DNA of 64,000 nt from a bacterium (GTDB lineage Bacteria > Myxococcota_A > Bradymonadia > UBA7976 > UBA1532), in the NCBI GenBank assembly GCA_030426085.1, contig JAUHYW010000048.1, forward strand, positions 1-64,000. The letters are read 5' to 3'. A program made the translations under genes and the position numbers. The notes beneath the pieces were generated by a model, which saw nothing but the letters and a program-made list of their open reading frames with translations, made no database searches and had not been told where the DNA came from. Positions 1 to 7,196 of this stretch are shown one piece after another (position 1 is the first letter of the stretch; each line of letters begins with the position of its first letter).

Positions 1-85
1 GACCTACACCGTCGACGGCGTCGACCCGGAGACGGTCTACGCCCGGGTCTACCTCGCCCAGAACACCTACGATCTGACGGTGACC
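1..85. repeat. Left copy of a ~80-bp direct repeat (partner at 568-652)
   Basis: The first ~80 bases match 568-650 at an offset of 567 bp with only a few substitutions. Both encode TYTxDGVxPETVYARVYLAQ followed by NTYDLTV, the last strands of a PPC-like domain. This shows that the surface protein grew by recent tandem duplication of a module of about 189 residues (PPC domain plus Cys-rich repeat). More copies may lie left of the window. Confidence 0.85.
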
Positions 86-2389
86 ATCGAGGGCTGCCTG
101 CCCCCGGGGGTGTGCGGCGACGGGGTGCTCAACCCGGGCGAGGGCTGCGATGACGGCGGGGTCGAGCCGGGCGATGGCTGCGACGATCTGTGCCAGGTCG
201 AAGACGGCTTCATCTGCGACGAGGACGGCTGCCGGCCGTTCGAGTGCGACGCCGACGGCGACTGCCCGGCGAACACCGCGTGCAACCTGGAGAACAACCT
301 CTGCGAAGAGATCCCCGGGTGCGACGACGGGGGCAACGAGCCGAACGACAGCCGTGAAGCGGCGACGCCCGCCGAGCCCGGGGTCTACCCGGGGCTGGCG
401 CTGTGCCGGGGCGATCAGGACTTCTACGCCATCGAGGTCTGCGCCGGGGGCACGGTGGACGTCACGATCGACTTCACCGGCGCCGACGGCGACGTCGACA
501 TGGTGCTGCAGGACGGCGACGGCAATGAGCTGGACGGCAGCCGGAGCTTCGGCGACCAGGAGAGCGTGACCTACACCGCCGACGGCGTCGAACCGGAGAC
601 GGTCTACGCCCGGGTCTACCTCGCCCAGAACACCTACGACCTCACCGTCGAGGTGACCTGCCCCGAGCTGTGTGACAACCGCGCGGATGACGACGACGAC
701 GGCCTCACCGACTGCGACGACCCCGACTGCGACGGCGAACCAGCCTGCGTCGGTGCCCCCGAGGGCGAGCTGATCATCTCGGAGTTCCTGCAGAACCCGA
801 GCGGGACCGAGGCCGAGCAGGAGTGGCTCGAGCTGTGGAACGCCGGCGACGCGGCCGTCGACCTGTTGGGCTGGACCATCGCCGACGACGACAACGACTC
901 GGTCGTCATCGGTGAGTCGGTCGTGGTCGAGCCGGGGGCCTATGTGGTCCTCGGGCGCGACGCCGACCCTGCTCTCAACGGCGGTATCGAGCTGGACTAC
1001 GTTCTCGAGGGCTTCACCCTGGCCAACAGCAGCGACGAGATCGTGCTCATCGATCCCGACGGGGTCGAGCGGGCCGCGGTGCGCTACGACAGCGGGGCGA
1101 CCTTCCCCGACGGCAACGGCGCCTCTTCGCAGTTCGACAGCCGGGTGCAGCCGCTGGTGGCCAACGCCGCCGACGGCGGCAACTGGTGCGAGGCGACCCA
1201 GCCCTACGGGGACGGCAGCAACCTCGGCACGCCGGGCATGCCCAACGAGCCGTGCGGGCCGGTCATCGAGCCGCCCCTGCCCATCGCGCTGGCCGGTGAG
1301 CAGATCGCGATCAACGGCAGCATCGACCAGGGCGATATGCTGTGGGACATGGCCGGCCGGGACTGCGAGCCGGGCGACGGCGGGGCCCACCCCTACGACA
1401 CCTACCGGGTGGTCAACGAGACCGGCGAGCCCCAGCAGCTCTACGCGCAGGTCTTCGTCGACGGCGACGGCGACGGGGCGCGGGCCCGGCTGCACGCGTG
1501 GGTCGATCCGTTCGACCCGGCCGAGGGGTGCATCATCGGCAGCCGGGACGGCTTCAACCAGGACGACGACCGCCTGCCGCTCGTCGACATCGCGCCGGGC
1601 GAGGTCCTCGTCCTCGTGGTGTCGAGCGAGACCCCCGATCCCGACGGCCAGCTCCAGCCCATCGGGGCGGTGGCCCGGCCGTACTTCGGGGACTACGCCA
1701 TCGAGGTGAACACCGTCGACATCCAGCCCGACCCGGTGGACTTCTGCCGGCTCCAGTCGCCCGAGACCATCGAGGGCGGCGAGGGCGACGTCGTGACGGT
1801 GTACGGCCGCTACTACGAAGAGGGCGTGACCGACGAGACCGGCCACAACCCGGACTTCTCGCCGTTCACCGTCGCCGAGCTGGGCTACATCGCCGACGGC
1901 GACGATCCGGCCGATCCCGGGGCGTGGACCTGGATCCCCGCCGAGCTCAACGACGGGCAGATGTTCCTGCCCGACGAGACCAACAACGACGAGTACCGGG
2001 CCGATCTGACGCTGCCTGCGGACGGGCTGTACAGCTACGCCTTCCGGTTCAGCGTCGACGACGGCATGAGCTGGCAGCTCTGCGATCTGGACGGCGCCGG
2101 GGCCAACCTGAACCCCGACGACCCGGCGAGCACCTTCACGCTCGATCAGGCGGGGCTGATGCTCGTCGAGGCGCCGCTGTGCGAGCGGGCCTGCCGGGAG
2201 GCCGAAGCCTGCGGCGTCTTCCTGCTCGGGGCGCTCGACCCGCGGATCCCCGACAACTACGACGACTGCGTGGCGCGGTGCGAGGCGGGCGAGATCACCC
2301 AGGAGCAGGCCCAGTGCGTCGTCGACGCCAACGATCCGCCCCAGTGCAACGACTTCGCGACGAGCCAGTGCCTGGGCCTGCTGAACTGA
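2..2389 (+). CDS. Modular secreted surface protein, 5'-truncated (PPC, Cys-rich repeat, lamin-tail domains)
   Basis: The frame is open to the left edge, so the N-terminus and any signal peptide lie outside the window; the stop is TGA at 2387. Modules in order: the end of one PPC-like beta domain (2-90); a myxobacterial Cys-rich repeat starting CGDGVLNPGEGCDDGG (about 112-240); a complete PPC-like domain (about 320-657); a short acidic motif CDNRADDDDDGLTDCDDPDC near 670-735; a lamin-tail-like domain (about 766-1250: GELIISEFLQNP, EWLELWN, LLGWTI, GTPGMPNEPC); a region I do not recognise; and a beta domain with YAFRFSVDDGMSWQLCDLDG (about 1740-2110). The last 75 residues hold six Cys in CERACREAEAC and DDCVARC contexts, probably disulfide-bonded. 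No C-terminal anchor is visible. Such Ca-rich modular proteins are typically secreted or cell-surface in Myxococcota. The precise ligand is unknown. Confidence 0.8.
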   Translation, partial: TYTVDGVDPETVYARVYLAQNTYDLTVTIEGCLPPGVCGDGVLNPGEGCDDGGVEPGDGCDDLCQVEDGFICDEDGCRPFECDADGDCPANTACNLENNLCEEIPGCDDGGNEPNDSREAATPAEPGVYPGLALCRGDQDFYAIEVCAGGTVDVTIDFTGADGDVDMVLQDGDGNELDGSRSFGDQESVTYTADGVEPETVYARVYLAQNTYDLTVEVTCPELCDNRADDDDDGLTDCDDPDCDGEPACVGAPEGELIISEFLQNPSGTEAEQEWLELWNAGDAAVDLLGWTIADDDNDSVVIGESVVVEPGAYVVLGRDADPALNGGIELDYVLEGFTLANSSDEIVLIDPDGVERAAVRYDSGATFPDGNGASSQFDSRVQPLVANAADGGNWCEATQPYGDGSNLGTPGMPNEPCGPVIEPPLPIALAGEQIAINGSIDQGDMLWDMAGRDCEPGDGGAHPYDTYRVVNETGEPQQLYAQVFVDGDGDGARARLHAWVDPFDPAEGCIIGSRDGFNQDDDRLPLVDIAPGEVLVLVVSSETPDPDGQLQPIGAVARPYFGDYAIEVNTVDIQPDPVDFCRLQSPETIEGGEGDVVTVYGRYYEEGVTDETGHNPDFSPFTVAELGYIADGDDPADPGAWTWIPAELNDGQMFLPDETNNDEYRADLTLPADGLYSYAFRFSVDDGMSWQLCDLDGAGANLNPDDPASTFTLDQAGLMLVEAPLCERACREAEACGVFLLGALDPRIPDNYDDCVARCEAGEITQEQAQCVVDANDPPQCNDFATSQCLGLLN

Positions 2390-2410
2390 CCGGCCCGCTC
2401 ACCCCCCGCC

Positions 2411-2986
2411 TCACGCCCGCGCGCCCCCCGCTTCGTCGGGGGGCGCGGCGAACGGCCACCCCAGCCCCACCACCAGCCACGGGATCACGAAGCCGCTCTT
2501 GATGGCGTGCAGCGCGTCGGCCCCGCCGATGTGCCCCACCGCGGCCAGCAGCCCGATGGCGATGGGGAAGGCCGCCAGATACAGCGCCAGCCCGGCGAGG
2601 CACGGCCGCCACCGCACCGGCGCCCCGAGCCCCCGGGCAATCCACCACAGCGCGATCGGGTAGGCCGCGAATACGCCCAGGTGGATGACCAGCGCCGCGG
2701 TGAACCGGGCCTCGCCGCCCGGCATGCGGCTGTAGACCACCGCCAGGGCGTTGATCTCGATCAGGAAGACCGCCCCCGCCAGCGCGAAGGCGGCCACCGC
2801 CAGCAGCGCCGGTCTGCGGGCCCCGGCGAAGCGATGCAGCCAGCCCGAGAAGAGCAGCGCCCCCAGCGGGATGGCCCAGTGGAAGTAGGTGATCCAGGTC
2901 AGGCCGTCCCAGCCGTGCCACTGCACCTCGAGGCGCCACGCGGCGGCGGCCAGCAGGCCGACCGCGATCAGGCTCGTCCGACGCAT
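2411..2986 (-). CDS. Small polytopic membrane protein of unknown function
   Basis: 191 residues. The ATG at 2986 is preceded by AGGAGG with a 6-base gap, so I chose it over longer in-frame starts that lack a ribosome site. Hydrophobic stretches suggest about six membrane segments (near residues 4-17, 27-47, 60-80, 92-115, 125-150 and 165-182). There are WHGWDG and TYFHWAIPLG motifs in the first loop and a conserved-looking H/W set, but I recognise no family. It is convergent with the preceding surface-protein gene; the two stops are 21 bases apart. The 3' end of the coding sequence forms the strong hairpin listed separately. Function is unknown; a DUF-type integral inner-membrane protein is the most that can be said. 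Confidence 0.75.
   Translation of the reverse strand: MRRTSLIAVGLLAAAAWRLEVQWHGWDGLTWITYFHWAIPLGALLFSGWLHRFAGARRPALLAVAAFALAGAVFLIEINALAVVYSRMPGGEARFTAALVIHLGVFAAYPIALWWIARGLGAPVRWRPCLAGLALYLAAFPIAIGLLAAVGHIGGADALHAIKSGFVIPWLVVGLGWPFAAPPDEAGGARA
2420..2447. terminator. GC-rich hairpin between convergent genes
   Basis: A perfect 10-bp inverted repeat (CGCGCCCCCC / GGGGGGCGCG) with an 8-base loop GCTTCGTC. It begins 31 bases after the stop of the left gene and lies inside the last codons of the opposite gene. There is no T-tract on either side, so if it stops transcription it does so as a hairpin-only or Rho-assisted signal. Confidence 0.4.
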
Positions 2987-3097
2987 GATGATCCTCCTCG
3001 ATGGGCGGGGCGGGTCGCGTGCACCGGCCCCGGTCGGGGCGACACCCCGAACCCACGCGCCGGAGGTCGCCATGCTGGTCGCATCCCTCGTCCTGGC

Positions 3098-3268
3098 CGC
3101 CACCCCGTCGGCGTGCAGTACGCCGCGCTCGCGACCCGCTTCGTCGGCGCGCTGAGCCACGAGACGGCGCTGGCCCACAGCGTATAGATCAAGACGCCGG
3201 ACATCGACGGCGCCGAGTGGCCGGCCCAGGCGACGCTGAGGCTGGGGGGCGTGGGCGGGCACTTCTGA
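3098..3268 (+). pseudogene. Possible decayed 3' end of a gene
   Basis: The 362-bp gap between the membrane protein and the protease has no intact gene. One plus-strand frame reads VGVQYAALATRF.. then ..ALSHETALAHSV, a TAG at 3185-3187, and continues in the same frame IKTPDIDGAEWPAQATLRL, then GGVGGHF and TGA at 3266. The peptide on both sides of the TAG looks protein-like (alternating strand pattern, terminal aromatic as in outer-membrane barrels). A gene remnant with a nonsense mutation is possible, but chance cannot be excluded. The rest of the gap shows nothing I can name. Confidence 0.22.
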
Positions 3269-3348
3269 TCGGGATCGCGCGCGCCGACCGCTGGCGCTAC
3301 ACCGGTCGCAGCCTCGGCCGTACGCCCACCGACCCCCGGAGGCTCCCC

Positions 3349-6021
3349 ATGCGTCGCGCCCTCTCGATCGCCCTCGTCCTCTGCGCTGCGCCCGTCGGCG
3401 CCCAGCTCGCCCCGCCCGGCCCCGCCGTCGGGCCGCCCGGCTCACCCGTCGCCGCCGAACTGCGCATGCGGCGGGCGATCCACCGCGGGGGCATGCCGGC
3501 CGCGGCGCTGATGGCCGACGAGGCCGACGGCGCCGCGGTCTGGATCGGGACCCGCCGTCCGCTCTCCGAATCCGACGCGGCGCAGCTCGACCGCCTCGGC
3601 GCGCGCCTCGACCGGGCCCTCGACGGCGCGCTGCCCCGGGGCACGGTGCACCGGGCCTTCGTGCGCTGGTCGGCCCTCGACGCCGTCGCCGCCCACCCGC
3701 TCGTCGAGCGCGTCGAGCCGGCTCGCCCGGCCATCGCGCTGCGCCCGCTGGAGACCATCGGCGCCGAGCAGGGCACCACCCGGGCCCACCTGCGCCCCGA
3801 CGACGGCGTCACCGGCGTGGGCGCGACCATCGCCGCCATCGACAGCCCGATCGATGTGGCTCACCCCCACTTCTTCCACGCCGACGGCGGGATCTACGAC
3901 TGGGTCGACCGGGACGACAGCGGCGATTTCTCGGCGGGGGACGCGGTCGCGCTCGAAGGCACCGTCGCCCCGCTCATCGTGTTCGACGCGGGCTACTTCG
4001 ACCCGCTGACCAACCCCGCCGAGTGGCAGAACCTCGACGACCGCCTCGACCCGGGGCTGGACTGGCTCTTCGCCGACCTCGACGGCGACGGCCGACGGGG
4101 CGTGGGGGCCGACCAGGGCTTCACCGACGACGACCCGGCCCTCGGCGAGCCGCTGTTCGTGGCCCACGACGCCGACGGCGACGGCCGGCTGACCCCCGAC
4201 GAGCGCTTGTTCCGCCTGGGCACCAGCAAGGTGCGCCAGGTCACCATCGGGCCGCGGACCTGGAGCCGGGGCGTCGATCTGGTCGAGGCCGTCGACGCCG
4301 CCCGGCGGGAGGACGCCAGCCACGCGACCGGGGTCGCCAGCATCCTGCTCGGCGGCCAGCCGGGGCTGCACCGGCGGGTCGGGCTGGCGCCGGGCGCGGA
4401 GTACGTGGGCTACGCCGCGGGGCAGGAGGGCCCGATGCCCTTCGCCGACGCCGCCCGGCTGGGGGCGACGATCTTCCTGCACGAGTGGAGCCAGCCGGCG
4501 GGCGAGCCGGGGGACGGCGGGTCGCTCTTCGAGCGGGCGATGGACGAGGCCCGGGCCGATGGCATGCTCCAGGTGTGCCCGCTGGGCAACCTCAACGGCG
4601 CCGAGAAGCAGATCGAGCGCGCGGCCGAGGCCGGGGCTCCGACCCGCTTCGAGTTCGTCGTCGACGAGGGCTTCTTCGACGGCCAGAGCACCCGGCCCTA
4701 CTCGGCGGTCGTGATGCACCTCGCCTGGACCGCCGACGTCGCCCCGAGCGCGCTGCGCTGGATCGGCCCCGACGGCCAGTCCGCGCCGATGCTGACCGAC
4801 GGCGAGGCCCGGCGTCTCGGCGCGATGGCCTACTCCGCCGGCCTCGACCGCACGGCGCGCGGCACCCGGTGGCTGCTGATCTACTTCTGGAACCCCGACG
4901 GGGCCGGGCTGACCGAGGGCCGGTGGGGCATCGAGCTGGAGGGCCTGCCGGGCGGGACCCCGGTGCACGGGCGCATCACCGACGACGTCTCGGGCTGGAG
5001 CGTGGGCGTCGCCTGGGCCGGGGCCACCGACGACCGCACCTCGCTGACCTTCCCCTCGACGGCCGACTCGGCCATCGGCGTCGCGGCGTTCGGCGGGCGC
5101 ATGGACTTCGGCCCCGGGTGGGGCGGCGTGGGCGAGCTGCGGGGCTACTCCGGGCGCGGCCCGCGCATCGACGGGGCGCCGGTGGTCGACATCGCCGCGC
5201 CCGACGACCCGCTGGCCGCGCTGGCCTCGTCGGCCCTGCCCGAGTTCCCCCGGGGCCACAGCGCGCTGTTCGCCCCGTTCGGCGGCACCAGCGGCGCCGG
5301 CCCCCACGTCGCCGCCGCGCTGGCGCTCTACGCCGAGCGCTTCCCCGAGTGGGACGCCGACGCCCTCGAGGCCCACCTGCTCGGCACCACCGAGACCGCC
5401 GACCTCGTGCCCGACCTGGGCCCGCTGCCCAACGACGGCTGGGGCTTCGGCAAGCTGCGGGTGCACGGCGGGCTGTACGCCGAACCGCCCCCACAGAACG
5501 ACGCCCCCAGCGCGACCGGGCTGACGTTCGACGGCGAGACGATCGCGGTGCGCGACCCCCGCGACCCCGAGGGCGACCCGCTGCGCTACCGGCTCGACCT
5601 GGGCTACGACGGCCAATGGGACGGCCCGTGGCAGGCCGAGCCCCGGTTCGACCTGCCGGCCGACCGCTTCGCGCCGGGGGACGAGTTCGTCGCCCGGGTG
5701 GCCATCCGGGACGTCTTCGGCGGGTCGACCGAGCGGATCGCCACCTTCGCGCTCACGGCGCTCGATCCCGACATGGGCCCGCCGGATGCCGGCCCGACCG
5801 ACATGGGCCCGCCCGACGGCGGGGCCTCGGAGGGCGACGGGGGCGTGGTCGTCCTCGGCGAGGACGCCGGGGTGGTGGTCATCGGCGGGGACGACGACTC
5901 GTCGGGCGGCGGCGGCGGTGGCGGCTTCGTCGGCTGCCGGGCCACGCCCGGGATCCCGGGGGGAGGCTGGCTCGGGCTGGTCTTCGCCGCCGGCTTCGCG
6001 GTCCTGCGTCGGCGGCGCTGA
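3349..6021 (+). CDS. Subtilisin-like serine protease (S8) with MYXO-CTERM tail
   Basis: 890 residues; ATG with GGAGG 7 bases upstream, beginning with a clear signal peptide (MRRALSIALVLCAAPVGAQ). The catalytic triad is complete: Asp165 in IAAIDSPIDVAHPHF, His325 in DASHATGVASILLG, Ser648 in FGGTSGAGPHVAAA; Asn414 (PLGNLNG) fits the oxyanion position. A long insert between Asp and His carries EF-hand-like calcium loops (DLDGDGRRG, DADGDGRLT). After the catalytic domain comes a beta domain and a D/P/G-rich linker with poly-Gly. The tail, GCRATPGIPGGGW, a hydrophobic segment and RRRR, fits the MYXO-CTERM pattern that myxosortase is thought to process for outer-membrane anchoring. Predicted role: calcium-stabilised cell-surface or secreted endopeptidase. 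Family assignment is firm; substrate unknown. Confidence 0.93.
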   Translation: MRRALSIALVLCAAPVGAQLAPPGPAVGPPGSPVAAELRMRRAIHRGGMPAAALMADEADGAAVWIGTRRPLSESDAAQLDRLGARLDRALDGALPRGTVHRAFVRWSALDAVAAHPLVERVEPARPAIALRPLETIGAEQGTTRAHLRPDDGVTGVGATIAAIDSPIDVAHPHFFHADGGIYDWVDRDDSGDFSAGDAVALEGTVAPLIVFDAGYFDPLTNPAEWQNLDDRLDPGLDWLFADLDGDGRRGVGADQGFTDDDPALGEPLFVAHDADGDGRLTPDERLFRLGTSKVRQVTIGPRTWSRGVDLVEAVDAARREDASHATGVASILLGGQPGLHRRVGLAPGAEYVGYAAGQEGPMPFADAARLGATIFLHEWSQPAGEPGDGGSLFERAMDEARADGMLQVCPLGNLNGAEKQIERAAEAGAPTRFEFVVDEGFFDGQSTRPYSAVVMHLAWTADVAPSALRWIGPDGQSAPMLTDGEARRLGAMAYSAGLDRTARGTRWLLIYFWNPDGAGLTEGRWGIELEGLPGGTPVHGRITDDVSGWSVGVAWAGATDDRTSLTFPSTADSAIGVAAFGGRMDFGPGWGGVGELRGYSGRGPRIDGAPVVDIAAPDDPLAALASSALPEFPRGHSALFAPFGGTSGAGPHVAAALALYAERFPEWDADALEAHLLGTTETADLVPDLGPLPNDGWGFGKLRVHGGLYAEPPPQNDAPSATGLTFDGETIAVRDPRDPEGDPLRYRLDLGYDGQWDGPWQAEPRFDLPADRFAPGDEFVARVAIRDVFGGSTERIATFALTALDPDMGPPDAGPTDMGPPDGGASEGDGGVVVLGEDAGVVVIGGDDDSSGGGGGGGFVGCRATPGIPGGGWLGLVFAAGFAVLRRRR

Positions 6022-6094
6022 TCGGCGCCGCTGGTCGGCGGGAGACATCGCTGGCACCATGGCCCGGCGCGCGGTTCGCGAGGGAAGGTGCCGG

Positions 6095-7192
6095 ATGCGA
6101 TGGATGCTGTGGGGCGTGATGATCGGGATCGGCCCGCTGGGCTGCGTGGACGATCGGCCGCCGGAGCCGGAGCGGGGCGACGCCGCGGTCCGCGACGCCC
6201 GGCCGGTGCTGGCCGATCGGGCGCCGCCCGACGCCGCGCCCGATGTGACGCCCGACGCGATCCCCGACGCCGCCCCCGACGTGGGCTGCCGCCCGGCGCC
6301 GGAGCAGTGCAACGGGCAGGACGACGACTGCGACGAGACCATCGACGAGGATCCCGACGGCGCGGGCGCGGCGTGCGCCTTCCCGCTGCCCGGGGCCTGC
6401 GCGGTCGGGGCGCAAGCGTGCGTCGGCGGTGACCTCCAGTGCATGCAGGCGGTCGTGCCGGCCGACGAGATCTGCGACGAGGCCGACAACGACTGCGACG
6501 GCGCGGCCGACGAGGGGCTGGGCGGCGACGCCTGCGACACGGGCGCGCTGGGGGCCTGCGCCGACGGGGTCATGCGCTGCGGCGAGGGCCAGCTCCGCTG
6601 CGTGGCGCTGGCCGAGGCGGTGGCCGAGAGCTGCACCGGCTCCGACGACGACTGCGACGGCGCGATCGACGAGGACGACGGCGCGGGCGACCCCTGCGTC
6701 GGCTGCGTGGACGATCTGCCCGACGTGCAGACGATGGTCGTCTGCGGCGGCGGCGGGCCGGTGAACCAGGTAGGCCTCGGCGAGTGCGCGGTCGAGGCCG
6801 AGCTGCACATCGTGGGGCAGTACGAGCCGACCGCCGCCCGCACGACGGTGACGGTCACCCGCTTCGGGGTGCCGCTGGTGCTGGTGCTGTCGGCCTACGA
6901 GCCGACCGAGTGGGTGGTCGAGCTGGACCCCCGGGTGACCGTCGAGCAGGTCATCGTCAACGGCTACGAGCCCAGCGTCGTGATGGGGCTGCCCCCCGAG
7001 ATCGAGGTCGTCGATCGCACCCGGCCGGGCAACTACCTCTCGGCCTGCGCCTACGCCTGGCCCGGCGACGATCAGGGCTGCGATACGCAGGGGCTGGTGC
7101 GGGGGGTCGAGGCGCTGACCGGGCTGACGCTGACCAGCTTCCAGGGGTGCTACTCGGGCACCGCCTTCACCCTGGCCACCGCGCCCCGGTGA
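6095..7192 (+). CDS. MopE-motif exported protein with conserved C-terminal beta domain
   Basis: 365 residues; ATG after AGGGAAGG. The N-terminus looks like a lipoprotein or Sec signal (MRWMLWGVMIGIGPLGC, Cys17), though the lipobox is weak (PLGC). A D/P/A-rich linker follows, then three MopE-like motifs (CNGQDDDCDETIDE, CDEADNDCDGAADE, CTGSDDDCDGAIDE) separated by Cys-rich spacers. The last ~155 residues form a distinct domain with ELHIVGQYEP, VLVLSAYEPTEW, VNGYEPSVV, AYAWPGDDQG and a closing FQGCYSG. From memory I believe this domain recurs in other myxobacterial secreted proteins, but I cannot name it. MopE motifs are calcium/copper-binding loops in Methylococcus MopE; metal binding here is inferred. 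The kinase gene on the opposite strand ends 5 bases away. Confidence 0.85.
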   Translation: MRWMLWGVMIGIGPLGCVDDRPPEPERGDAAVRDARPVLADRAPPDAAPDVTPDAIPDAAPDVGCRPAPEQCNGQDDDCDETIDEDPDGAGAACAFPLPGACAVGAQACVGGDLQCMQAVVPADEICDEADNDCDGAADEGLGGDACDTGALGACADGVMRCGEGQLRCVALAEAVAESCTGSDDDCDGAIDEDDGAGDPCVGCVDDLPDVQTMVVCGGGGPVNQVGLGECAVEAELHIVGQYEPTAARTTVTVTRFGVPLVLVLSAYEPTEWVVELDPRVTVEQVIVNGYEPSVVMGLPPEIEVVDRTRPGNYLSACAYAWPGDDQGCDTQGLVRGVEALTGLTLTSFQGCYSGTAFTLATAPR

Positions 7193-7196
7193 GCGA

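Noticed and set aside
3442-6858. Minus-strand frame of 1138 codons opposite the subtilase and MopE-motif genes
   Set aside because: Low-complexity S/P/A/G/R composition and no motif. The plus-strand genes have full catalytic residues and Cys motifs.
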